NCBI RefSeq assembly: GCF_024704385.1
Contig: NZ_JAJDFX010000002.1
Span: 930,001 to 994,000, forward strand
Origin: Cellulomonas sp. P24
Lineage (GTDB): Bacteria; Actinomycetota; Actinomycetes; Actinomycetales; Cellulomonadaceae
DNA length: 64,000 bases
Direction: 5' to 3'
The position numbers and the translations under genes are program-made. Position 1 is the stretch's first letter. Each line of letters starts with the position of its first letter. Below, piece by piece: positions 52,934 to 62,570 of the stretch. The notes beneath the pieces are model-generated. The model did not search any database. It saw nothing but the letters and a program-made list of their open reading frames with translations, and was not told where the DNA came from.

Positions 52934-53097
52934 CGTGGGGCTCCACTTCGAGGGTGCTGTGAGAGGTTCACTCGAAGGGTCACGCGGTGACCGCGCCGCC
53001 GTCTACGACGACACGATCACCGAGCTACCGATACACCACCTTGGCGGACTCCACTGGAGCGACGAGAGTGTGCTCGGTAGGCTAGTCAGATCCGTCT

Positions 53098-55503
53098 GTG
53101 AAGGGTGAGGTCTTGCTGCAGCTCGCGTTGGTGACCGCATCCGGCGTCATGGTCAAGGCGCGCGAAACCGTACGATCGGCCCACAGACACGCCACTGGCT
53201 GCTCAGTCGTTGTGCTCGATCTCGACGGGACCTACGTGAACGTTGCGGGTGAGCAGGTGGTCACGCCAGCCGATCTTGGCGTCGACCTCCGCGAGCTGCA
53301 CGTCCGGGCAGCACTGCTGGAGCCTGGCGACTTGGTGCGTTGGGCGCAACCGATACTCCTTCGTCATATCCTTCGTCTGGCGCCAGTCGCACTCGCCGTC
53401 GACGCAGGTGTGATTCTTCTCGCCGATCCAACCTGGCTGGTACCGCACGCAACCGCAGGGGGAGCATGCTTCTTCGCCCGTAGCGCGGCAGATCTCCCCG
53501 ATGATGGCCTCTGGCCGACCAGCCTCGACTTGCTGACCGTCGGTTCGTACTCGCCGCGCATCATTGCGATCAGTCGTGACGCACCGTTGATCCTTGACTT
53601 CTGGGAGCAGTGGGCAGCAGATCCGCAGACAGCATCCGATCGGTGGCTCGACGTAGCCGCAAGCAGGTTCCCTCACCACGTCCTGCGTCCGGCCAATCTA
53701 CTCATCTCGGCATGGACAGACCCGGGTGCCCGCATACACGAGACTGCAGACGCGGCCCTTGAGGTGGATGGCTCACCGGCCATCGGCGTCGACCTGACGG
53801 GCCTTGACCTGGACGCCCCCTGGCTGCTTGACGCAGCAGCGCTTCGTCCGCCACGGGTGCGCCTCAGCGACCATCCGCCGCTTGCCCGACTGTGCCAGCG
53901 CTGCGCGGAGGGTGTGAGCGACGACGACATCCCGCCTCTACACATGGACCCATTTGCGGTGACCGCAGTGCGGGTGCCCATCCACGATCAGCTCCGTATC
54001 GTGTTCCGTTCAGCACTGGACGAGATCCCCTCACGATCCGTCGACTCGCTGCCGGATCCGTTCGACCCTGATCGTGCTGACGAGTTCGGGGCCTGGCTCG
54101 TCGAACCAGCATCTGACGGCGCCGATCTCGGCCTGGGACGGTACCTCGCCAGCATCTACCGCTCGCGTCCCGACCTCCGGCTGATGTTCCCCGGCGTTCC
54201 CGGCGCTCATGTCGATGCTCTGCTCGAGTGGGCCGACAAGCACGGCCGCCATGAGGACGCATACTCGGCGATAGCGATCGACCTGACACTCGGGGCCCAG
54301 CGCTGGGGGGCCACGCGGCCGGCCACGCGAGCCGTCGGCCGGAGTCGTCCCGGAGTCAACGTCGTCGGCCACCTACGCGCCGAGCTCGGAGTGGGCGAGT
54401 CCGCGCGCCTCATGATCGATGCGTTGACCGCAGGAGACATCCCACACGCCACCGCCTCGGTGGACAAGCACATGCAGAGCCGCCAAGGTGCCACATTCTC
54501 GGCCTCGAGCTCCACCGCACCGTTCGACACGACCCTGCTCTGCGTCAATGCCGACATGACCGCGACGGTATCCGCGACCATCCCGGCGTTGCTCTCCCGG
54601 AGCTATCGGATCGGGATGTGGTACTGGGAGGTCGAGGACTTCCCGATCGCCCAGCACGATGCGTTCAACTATGTGGACGAGGTGTGGGTGGCCACCGACT
54701 TCATCAGGAAGGCGATCGAACCGCACTCCCCCGTGCCTGTCCGCACGATCACTCCCCCACTGCCCAAGCCGAGGACCTCGGCGCGCACACGAACGCAGAT
54801 CGGGCTGCCGGAACGGCCGTACTTCCTCTTCTCCTTCGACTTCCTGAGCACCGCCGAACGCAAGAATCCTTGGGGGCTCGTCGACGCGTTCGAGGAAGCA
54901 TTCGCACCGGACGAGGGTCCTCTCCTGGTGATCAAGTCGATCAACGCCGACCGGCGTCCGAGCGACGCCGAACGGCTCCGGCTTCGCGTCGCCGGCCGCC
55001 CCGACGTCATCCTGCTGGAGGACTACCTGGACGCCGAGGACCGCGACGCCCTGGTGGGGCTCTGCACCTGCTACGTGTCGCTGCACCGCGCGGAGGGACT
55101 CGGGCTGACCATGGCTGAGGCGATGGCGCTCGGCAAACCCGTCATCGCGACCGGCTACAGCGGGAATCTGGAGTTCATGACGCAGGCCAACAGCTTCCTC
55201 GTCCCGTGGAACCCGACCGCCATCCCCACGGGCTGCGAGCCGTATCCTCCGGGGGGCACCTGGGCCGAACCCGACACGACGGCCGCGGCCGCGCTCATGC
55301 GCACCGTGTACACCGATCCGGAGCTCGCCCAGGAGCGCGGTCGACAAGCGGCTGAGGACATCCGGAGACTCCACTCACCCGAGGTCACCGCGCGTCAGAT
55401 CGCAGCGCGGCTGCACGAGCTGAGACCAGCTCGTCGGGCACGACGACGCGCGGTGGCGCGGGACGAGCTCCTCGCGATGGCACGGCGCGCGATCCGTCGC
55501 TGA
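53098..55503 (+). CDS. Large glycosyltransferase: unknown N-terminal half plus GT1 domain
   Basis: An 801-residue protein. GTG 53098 follows a TAGGCT -10 box (53078-53083); an in-frame TTG at 53113 behind AAGGGTGAGG is an alternative start. Residues 1-400 resemble a GT-A-like fold only vaguely (VVVLDLDGTYVNVAGEQVV, LDAGVILLADPTWLV), without a secure family. From about 420 a GT-B part begins: VNVVGHLRAELGVGESARLM, YWEVEDFPIAQHDAFNYVDE, FLFSFDFLSTAERKNPWGLV, DVILLEDYLDAEDRDALVGL and HRAEGLGLTMAEAMALGKPV. The C-terminus is strongly basic (RRARRRAVARDEL), suggesting membrane or polymer contact. It lies 59 bases right of the IS256 tip and looks complete. Confidence 0.75.
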   Translation: MKGEVLLQLALVTASGVMVKARETVRSAHRHATGCSVVVLDLDGTYVNVAGEQVVTPADLGVDLRELHVRAALLEPGDLVRWAQPILLRHILRLAPVALAVDAGVILLADPTWLVPHATAGGACFFARSAADLPDDGLWPTSLDLLTVGSYSPRIIAISRDAPLILDFWEQWAADPQTASDRWLDVAASRFPHHVLRPANLLISAWTDPGARIHETADAALEVDGSPAIGVDLTGLDLDAPWLLDAAALRPPRVRLSDHPPLARLCQRCAEGVSDDDIPPLHMDPFAVTAVRVPIHDQLRIVFRSALDEIPSRSVDSLPDPFDPDRADEFGAWLVEPASDGADLGLGRYLASIYRSRPDLRLMFPGVPGAHVDALLEWADKHGRHEDAYSAIAIDLTLGAQRWGATRPATRAVGRSRPGVNVVGHLRAELGVGESARLMIDALTAGDIPHATASVDKHMQSRQGATFSASSSTAPFDTTLLCVNADMTATVSATIPALLSRSYRIGMWYWEVEDFPIAQHDAFNYVDEVWVATDFIRKAIEPHSPVPVRTITPPLPKPRTSARTRTQIGLPERPYFLFSFDFLSTAERKNPWGLVDAFEEAFAPDEGPLLVIKSINADRRPSDAERLRLRVAGRPDVILLEDYLDAEDRDALVGLCTCYVSLHRAEGLGLTMAEAMALGKPVIATGYSGNLEFMTQANSFLVPWNPTAIPTGCEPYPPGGTWAEPDTTAAAALMRTVYTDPELAQERGRQAAEDIRRLHSPEVTARQIAARLHELRPARRARRRAVARDELLAMARRAIRR

Positions 55504-55507
55504 CGGC

Positions 55508-58030
55508 CTAGCCCTCGGGTGGGGTCCCCGACCGAACCAAGCGACGAACCCGGCCGACTGCGCGACGACCCACCTCACGCACTCCCCCCGCGCGCAGGTA
55601 GTCGCGCGCCAGCGCCAGGTCCGCGCGTACGCTCGGCCGTCGCGCACCCGGCGATCTCCTCCGACTCGCCGGCTGCGGTGCGGCTGTCGCCAGATCCGGC
55701 GCACGACGCGGCGTCCGGCAGAACTCGACGAGGGGCCGCAACGCACGGGACCAGATGTACCCGGCGGAGAAGGCCCGCACGTTCTCGCGCACCGCCGCCA
55801 CGGCGTCCTCGTCGAAGAGCATCTCCTCGAGAGCGCTGACCAGAGCATCGACGTCCTGGGGAGGCACCACGCGGCCCAGCCCGTGCGACCGGATCAGGGC
55901 TCCGAAGGTGTCACCGTCGGTCGCGACGATCGGGAGTGAGGCCCACAGGTAGTCGAGGATGCGCGTGCGGAAGCTGAAGGCGGTCTCGACATGCTGGAAG
56001 TGGGTCGACACCCCGAGGTCCGCATCCAGCAGGTAGTCGGACCGCTGGTCGTAGGGCACCCAACCCTCGTTGAAGAACACGTGGTGGTCCGTCAGGCCGA
56101 GCTCCCGGGACAGCTCGCGCGTGTCCCAGGCGACCTGCATGTCGGGAACTCCCGGGTTCGGGTGCTTGAGCCCCAGGAAGAAGAGGCGGATCTCCGGGTG
56201 GTCGTCCTTGAGTCGATCCACCGCGCGGATCAACGTGAGTGGATCGAACCAGTTGTAGATCCCACCCCCCCAGATGATCACCTTGTCGTGCGGCCCGATC
56301 CCAGGCACCGTCCCCTTGATCGCGTGACGACGTTGGACGGGAGGCGTGTCGTCGATACCGAAGGGCACGACCGCGATCAGGTTGTCGAGATTCGCGTCCT
56401 CGTCGTACACCGCCGGGTTGATCCGGCCCTGACCGGCGAGCTGCCCCAACCAGAAGTCGCGCTGCTTGTCCGAGGCGCAGAGCAGGAAGTCGGCGCGGCG
56501 CAGCTGCTCGTTGAGCGCGTGCGTGGTGACCGTGAGCGCGTTCTGGCGGCCCTCTGGTCCGAGGTCCTTGGCCTGCTCGAGCTGTTCAAGGTGCATCGGG
56601 TCGTAGATGTCGGCGACGATGATCGCCGAGCTGGTCTTGACCCACGGGGCGGTCTCCAGGAGGAAGCCCTGGAAGATGATGACATCGGCCCAACCAGTAG
56701 GCTCGCGCAGCCCGGTCCCGGCGGCGTACTCGACCGAGAATCCGATCCCCGCACGCTTCGCACCGGCCGTCGAGACGAGGCGCACGTCGTGCTCCGGGGC
56801 GAGCGCCTTCGCGATCTCCCACGCACGGATGGCGGGACCGGCCAGGCGGTCCGTGATCGGTTCACCGGTGACGATCAGGATCCGGTGACGAGCAGTGAAG
56901 TGGTCGACGATCCCGAACGCCTCGAGGAGGACCTCGTGCGCCGCCAGGTAGCTGGGAATGCCGTAGGCAGGTTCGATCGACTCACGGAAGAGTGGGAACA
57001 GGTCCCGATCGCTTCGTCGCCGGGTGGCCTGGAGCTCGCGTCTGCTCTCCAAGAGGCTCGGGAGCTGCTCGACGAAGTAGTCGATCGCAAGCGGCCCGGT
57101 GAGTGCCATCTTCGGGACCTCGACGCTCCCGACGTCGTCCCCCCCGGGTGAGCGCTGCAGGTCCAGCAGCGTGGCGTCCAGACCGGTCCGTGCCACCGAG
57201 CGTCGGACGGCGAGCGCCATCGCCGCAGGCAGCGCCCGCGCGAGCGACGCGTCGTCGTAGTTCTTGTACATGGCCAGGAGCGCATTGCGCTCGAGCAGGT
57301 AGCTCTCGCGGAAGTTCCCGAACTTCTTCATCGTCACGTGGTGCTTGTGGTACGCCACTGACGTCGGCACATACCGCACGCGATGCCCGAGCAGGTTCAG
57401 TCGCCACCCGAGGTCCACATCCTCGTAGAACATGAAGAACCGCTCGTCGAAACCGCCGACCTCGCGGTAGAGCGCGGTGCGCACGAACATCGCCGCGCCC
57501 GTACCGAAGAGGACGTCCTTGGGCACGTCGAACGCCGGCGAGTCGGGCTTCTCGACCTCACGCTTGTACCCCATGCCGAACCATGTCAACGAGCCGTCGA
57601 CGTAGTCGATCAGCTTCCCGTCCCAATCGAGCACCTTCGAGGCGACCGATCCGACGGAGCGGTCCGCCACGAAGGCATCGACAGCTGCAGAGATCCACAG
57701 CGGGTGGGGCCGCGCGTCGTTGTTGATGAAGCCGACGTACTCGCCGGTCGAGTGCGCGACGCCCAGGTTGCAGCCCGCCGCGAAGCCACCGTTCGTCCCG
57801 GCATCGATCACGACGGCCGACGGCACCGCCGCGCGGATCCTCTCGACGCTCCCGTCGCCCGAGTCGTTGTCGATCACGATGAGCTCGAGCTGATCGAGCG
57901 GCCAGTCGATGTCGTCGAAGGCCCGGAGGCAGGTGATCGTGTCCTCCGCGCCCCGGTAGTTGACGAGCACGACCGAGACACGGCCCGGACGGGTCTCCGG
58001 GGGGCGCGCGGGGCCCGGCCGTCCGCTCAC
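55508..58030 (-). CDS. Bifunctional GT2 plus GT1 glycosyltransferase
   Basis: An 840-residue protein; GTG 58030 overlaps the upstream stop (GTGA). Residues 15-300 are GT2: RVSVVLVNYRGAEDTITCLR, LIVIDNDSGDGSVERI, GTNGGFAAGCNLGVAHSTG, FINNDARPHPLWISAAVD, TGAAMFVRTALYREVGG and FMFYEDVDLGWRLNLLG. Residues 400-790 are a GT-B module: HRILIVTGEPITDRLAGPAI, VIIWGGGIYNWFDPLTLIRA, FLGLKHPNPGVPDMQ and FRTRILDYLWASLPIVATDG. The tail is arginine-rich. One chain with an inverting and a retaining transferase probably adds two sugars in succession. Confidence 0.87.
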   Translation of the reverse strand: MSGRPGPARPPETRPGRVSVVLVNYRGAEDTITCLRAFDDIDWPLDQLELIVIDNDSGDGSVERIRAAVPSAVVIDAGTNGGFAAGCNLGVAHSTGEYVGFINNDARPHPLWISAAVDAFVADRSVGSVASKVLDWDGKLIDYVDGSLTWFGMGYKREVEKPDSPAFDVPKDVLFGTGAAMFVRTALYREVGGFDERFFMFYEDVDLGWRLNLLGHRVRYVPTSVAYHKHHVTMKKFGNFRESYLLERNALLAMYKNYDDASLARALPAAMALAVRRSVARTGLDATLLDLQRSPGGDDVGSVEVPKMALTGPLAIDYFVEQLPSLLESRRELQATRRRSDRDLFPLFRESIEPAYGIPSYLAAHEVLLEAFGIVDHFTARHRILIVTGEPITDRLAGPAIRAWEIAKALAPEHDVRLVSTAGAKRAGIGFSVEYAAGTGLREPTGWADVIIFQGFLLETAPWVKTSSAIIVADIYDPMHLEQLEQAKDLGPEGRQNALTVTTHALNEQLRRADFLLCASDKQRDFWLGQLAGQGRINPAVYDEDANLDNLIAVVPFGIDDTPPVQRRHAIKGTVPGIGPHDKVIIWGGGIYNWFDPLTLIRAVDRLKDDHPEIRLFFLGLKHPNPGVPDMQVAWDTRELSRELGLTDHHVFFNEGWVPYDQRSDYLLDADLGVSTHFQHVETAFSFRTRILDYLWASLPIVATDGDTFGALIRSHGLGRVVPPQDVDALVSALEEMLFDEDAVAAVRENVRAFSAGYIWSRALRPLVEFCRTPRRAPDLATAAPQPASRRRSPGARRPSVRADLALARDYLRAGGVREVGRRAVGRVRRLVRSGTPPEG

Positions 58031-59010
58031 TGTGGTCCCAGCTGCAGGAGCTCTCGATCGTGATCGACCATCCGCCCGACGATCTCCGCGAACCGAACGC
58101 TCGGCTCCCATCCGAGCTCACGACGCGCCTTGCTCGCGTCCCCGACCATCGTCGGCGTCTCGACCGGTCTCATGAGCTCGGGATCGATGACGACATGATC
58201 GCGCCACGCGTCCCCCAAACCCACCCTCCGAAGTGCTACCTCCGCGAACTCGGCCACGGTATGGGTCTCACCCGTCGCCACGATGTAGTCGTCCGCAACC
58301 GAGTGCCGAGCGGCTCGCACCATCGCGTCGACGTAGTCGGGTGCCCAGCCCCAGTCGCGTCGAACGTCGAGGTCGCCGAGGGTGATGACCCCGGCACCCT
58401 CGAGTCCGATCCGCGCGGCGGCGCTCGTGATCTTGCGGGTGACGAACGTCAAGGGACGCCGGGGGGACTCGTGGTTGAACAGGATGCACGCCGCCACGTG
58501 CAGGCCTCGGCCTCGGTAGACGTTCGCCATCTGGTGCGCGTACGCCTTCGCCGCACCGTAGGGCGACACCGGTCGCACCGGCGTCGCCTCGTCCTGCGGC
58601 GCGTGAGCGGCATGCCCGAAGATCTCCGAACTGGACGCCTGCACGCACCTGACGGGCCGTCCGACCTGCTCTTGGAGCCTCCATGCGGCCTCCAGCACAA
58701 CGGCTGCCGCCACCCCGCTCAGCTGCGCCGTGAGAATCGGCTCGTGCCACGAGTATGCGACGGAACTGATGCCGGCGAGGTTGTAGATCTCGTCGGGCTG
58801 CACCTCAGCGATGAGCCCGGCCAGGAGATCTGTGTCGCCAAGGTCACCCACGTGCAGGATCGCACCTGGCACCCGCGCGCGAAGCTCACCGGCCGCGGCC
58901 TCGTCGCCGGCACGGACCAACCCGTGCACCTCGAGACCCTCATCCAGCAACCTCTCGGCGAGATAGCCACCGTCCTGTCCCGTGATTCCCGTGACGAACG
59001 CCAGGGTCAC
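58027..59010 (-). CDS. GDP-mannose 4,6-dehydratase paralog
   Basis: A 327-residue short-chain dehydrogenase starting three bases after the gmd stop. It has [47 protein letters not shown], the catalytic SPYGAAKAYAHQ (Y-x3-K) and [19 protein letters not shown], all GDP-mannose dehydratase motifs, shared with the neighbouring gene. Sequence identity to that neighbour is roughly half by eye. Alternatives are a GDP-6-deoxy-4-keto-mannose 4-reductase (Rmd), which belongs to the same superfamily and often sits next to gmd. ATG 59010. Confidence 0.75.
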   Translation of the reverse strand: MTLAFVTGITGQDGGYLAERLLDEGLEVHGLVRAGDEAAAGELRARVPGAILHVGDLGDTDLLAGLIAEVQPDEIYNLAGISSVAYSWHEPILTAQLSGVAAAVVLEAAWRLQEQVGRPVRCVQASSSEIFGHAAHAPQDEATPVRPVSPYGAAKAYAHQMANVYRGRGLHVAACILFNHESPRRPLTFVTRKITSAAARIGLEGAGVITLGDLDVRRDWGWAPDYVDAMVRAARHSVADDYIVATGETHTVAEFAEVALRRVGLGDAWRDHVVIDPELMRPVETPTMVGDASKARRELGWEPSVRFAEIVGRMVDHDRELLQLGPQ

Positions 59011-59013
59011 CGG

Positions 59014-60000
<987 letters not shown>

Positions 60001-60048
60001 GATCTCAGTTCTGGGGTCGGGAGCGGGACAGGTGCGATGACCGCCGCC

Positions 60049-60054
60049 AGCATA
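60049..60054 (-). promoter_or_regulatory. -10 box TATGCT for gmd
   Basis: On the minus strand TATGCT lies 48 bases before ATG 60000, predicting a leader of about 40 bases. The opposing gene at 60109 uses the identical hexamer. Confidence 0.45.
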
Positions 60055-60096
60055 GACCTCACGGGCATCTCCGATCGAGGCGACGGGGCCGACCAC

Positions 60097-60102
60097 TATG
60101 CT
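60097..60102 (+). promoter_or_regulatory. -10 box TATGCT, leaderless start of FkbM gene
   Basis: TATGCT, six bases, then GTG 60109. This decides the start of the FkbM gene in favour of 60109 rather than the in-frame ATG at 60037, which lies upstream of the expected transcription start. Confidence 0.5.
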
Positions 60103-60108
60103 CGATCG

Positions 60109-61026
60109 GTGACTTCCACACCCTTCGTGTCGTACGGCCAGAACGCGGAAGACGTCGTGCTCTACCGAGCGCTCGGCGACCTGCCGACGGGGAGATACCT
60201 CGAGATCGGGGCCAACGACCCGACAGAGGACTCGATCTCACGCCCGTTCTACGACCGCGGATGGGCCGGCATCACAGTCGAGCCCGTCCGGAGCCTGATC
60301 GATGCCCACCGCCGTGAGCGCCCGAGGGACACCCAGGTACACGCGGTTGCCGGACGACCGGGCGTGGACCACGCGACCCTGCACGAGATCCCGGGGACCG
60401 GCTTGTCCACGACGATCGACCATCTCCGGGATGCACACCGCGCGGCCGGCCTCACGGCGATGGATGTCGACGTCCGCTCGCTCACGGTGGACCAGATCCT
60501 CGAAGAGCAGGGCCCCGGCGAGCTGCATTTCGCGGTGATCGACACCGAGGGGGCTGAGGCGGACGTCCTCGCAGGCTTCGACCTGCGGCGTTGGCGCCCG
60601 TGGGTGCTCGTGGTCGAGGCGACCGTGCCGAACAGCAGTACTCCGTCGCACGGTGAGTGGGAGTCGCGCGTGATCGACAGCGGCTACCGGTTCTGCCTGT
60701 TCGATGGGCTCTCGCGGTTCTACGTGGCCGAGGAGCACGCCGATGATCTTCAGGAGCTGCTCTCGACCCCCGCCAACGCCGTCGACAACTTCGTCCGATT
60801 CCGCGAGGTCGAGGCGCGAGAGCTCGCCAACACACTGACCGACGACGTCGTGCGTTGGCGAGCGGCAGCACTCTCCCGCTGGGCGGAGGTGGTGAGCGAG
60901 GGCGACCAGGAGCGAGAGACCGCGAAGACGCTCGCCCTCCGGGAGGAGCTCGACCGGACCCATCGGACACTGTCGTGGCGCGTGACGGCCCCCCTTCGCG
61001 CCTTCCGTCGGATGGTCGCTCGGTGA
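60109..61026 (+). CDS. FkbM family methyltransferase with coiled-coil tail
   Basis: A 305-residue protein. SAM-binding domain: [57 protein letters not shown], and [19 protein letters not shown]. The C-terminal 60 residues are helical and end with [17 protein letters not shown], the same end motif as the FkbM protein at 36452, of which this is a high-GC paralog. Presumed role: O-methylation of a sugar. Its stop overlaps the next start (GTGA), so it is coupled to the glycosyltransferase that follows. Confidence 0.85.
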   Translation: MTSTPFVSYGQNAEDVVLYRALGDLPTGRYLEIGANDPTEDSISRPFYDRGWAGITVEPVRSLIDAHRRERPRDTQVHAVAGRPGVDHATLHEIPGTGLSTTIDHLRDAHRAAGLTAMDVDVRSLTVDQILEEQGPGELHFAVIDTEGAEADVLAGFDLRRWRPWVLVVEATVPNSSTPSHGEWESRVIDSGYRFCLFDGLSRFYVAEEHADDLQELLSTPANAVDNFVRFREVEARELANTLTDDVVRWRAAALSRWAEVVSEGDQERETAKTLALREELDRTHRTLSWRVTAPLRAFRRMVAR

Positions 61027-62570
61027 AGAACCCGCGGCGCCCGAAGGCCACCCTCCCCACCCGAGAGCAGATCGAGCACGCGACCGCACTTCGGATCCTC
61101 GCCACCGCGACAGCTGTGCTCGGCTACACCCGAGCCGACAAGGGTGACATCCTGCCCGACGCATCAGTTCAGCTCGACCTCCTGGTCAAGCAGCTGATCG
61201 GCACGGCCGACCCGGCCCTCGCGTGGTTGCTGCTCACCGCGGTGGCGGGCGCCTACCCGCACAGCGCCGATGTCCGCTCGCTCCTCCGGTTCGCCCGACT
61301 GGGATCGCCACGTGAGGTCACGCTCGATCTCCTTGACCGCGCACTCCCGATCGCGGCGAAGCACGGCACGGCCGACCGACCGATGAGGATCGTCCCCGGC
61401 GTGATGGTGGACCTCGACGCCAGCGCGCGCTCGGACTTCCACAACGGGATCCAGCGCGTCGCACGCGAGACGGTGAAGATCTGGGGAGTCGAGCACGACC
61501 TCACACTCGTCGCCTGGACCGATACCGCCGGGATCACCCGGTCCCTCTCCCCGAGCGAGGAGCTCCGTGCCGCGCACTGGGGTCGCTCGCAGTCGGAGAT
61601 CGAACCCCTGATCGAGCGCTCCGGCGGTCGGCTCGGCAGCCAGGACGCGTCGCACGACATCACCCTGGTGGTGCCGTGGCAAGCGACCGTCGTCCTCGTC
61701 GAGGTGCCGCTGGCTGACCGTTGCCCTCCACTTGCAGCACTTGCGGAGTTCTCGGGGAACACCGTGGTCGCGATCGGCTACGACGCCATCCCGGTCGTGA
61801 GCGCAGACCTGCGCCCTGCGGGCGAGGCCAACGCCTTCACGAGCTACCTCACGGTCATCAAGCACAGTGCTCGGGTTGCTGGGATCAGCACGTCGGCCGC
61901 GGTCGAGTTCGCCGGATTCGCTCACGCGCTGTCAAGCCAGGGCCTCGCGGGGCCATCCGTGAGCGAGGTGCTGCTGCCGTCCGACGTGCCCCCGGTGCCG
62001 CCCGACTACCATCGGAGAGCACCCGCGCGCCCCCGCGTGCTCTCCGTCGGGCGGATCGAACCCCACAAGAACCACGCCGCCCTGCTCCACGCATCGGAGG
62101 TCCTCTGGCGCGAGGGCCTCGACTTCGAGCTCGAGCTCATCGGCCTGCCCGGTTGGTCGACGCGCGTGGTCGACGCACAGCTCGACGCGCTGCGGCGCGC
62201 GCGCCGACCGATCCGGTATCGCGGAGCGGTCTCAGATGCCGATCTGTGGCGAGCCATCCGTGATGCCAGCTTCACGGTCTTCGTCTCCCTGCACGAGGGC
62301 TTCGGCCTCCCCGTGTCGGAGTCTCTCGCATGCGGTACCCCCGTCATCACGACGCGGTACGGGAGCCAGGGCCAGATCGCCGAACAAGGGGGCTGCCTCA
62401 CGGTTGATCCCCGGTCGGACGAGGAGCTGATCAGCGCGATGCGCACCATGCTGGCCGATCCGGAAACGGAACGCAGGCTACGGGCAGAGGCCGCCGCGCG
62501 CCCGCCCCGATCCTGGAGGGACTACGCGGACGAGCTGTGGTCCGTCCTGGTGACCGGAGAGGCAGCATGA
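61023..62570 (+). CDS. GT1 family glycosyltransferase with GIQRVARE N-terminal domain
   Basis: A 515-residue enzyme from GTG 61023. The first 115 residues are helical. Then VMVDLDASARSDFHNGIQRV and ARETVKIWG form a block shared with the next gene, followed by TLVVPWQATVVLVEVPLADR. The donor domain has RVLSVGRIEPHKNHAALLHA, LELIGLPGWSTRVVDAQLDA and LHEGFGLPVSESLACGTPVI. Related proteins carry out successive sugar additions on polymers in capsule-like clusters. Donor unknown. The stop overlaps the next ATG. Confidence 0.85.
   Translation: MKNPRRPKATLPTREQIEHATALRILATATAVLGYTRADKGDILPDASVQLDLLVKQLIGTADPALAWLLLTAVAGAYPHSADVRSLLRFARLGSPREVTLDLLDRALPIAAKHGTADRPMRIVPGVMVDLDASARSDFHNGIQRVARETVKIWGVEHDLTLVAWTDTAGITRSLSPSEELRAAHWGRSQSEIEPLIERSGGRLGSQDASHDITLVVPWQATVVLVEVPLADRCPPLAALAEFSGNTVVAIGYDAIPVVSADLRPAGEANAFTSYLTVIKHSARVAGISTSAAVEFAGFAHALSSQGLAGPSVSEVLLPSDVPPVPPDYHRRAPARPRVLSVGRIEPHKNHAALLHASEVLWREGLDFELELIGLPGWSTRVVDAQLDALRRARRPIRYRGAVSDADLWRAIRDASFTVFVSLHEGFGLPVSESLACGTPVITTRYGSQGQIAEQGGCLTVDPRSDEELISAMRTMLADPETERRLRAEAAARPPRSWRDYADELWSVLVTGEAA

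Larger units (their letters stand above)
47198..53039 (-). mobile_element. IS256-family insertion sequence, interrupted
   Basis: The transposase (minus strand) is in two parts, 52933-51920 and 47453-47232, on either side of a 4466-base insertion. Its imperfect terminal repeats share GTGGTGTA at the left (47198-47205) and its complement at the right (53032-53039), followed by a looser match. No direct target repeat could be found at the tips. With the insert removed the element is about 1.4 kb, normal for IS256 relatives. Confidence 0.8.
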
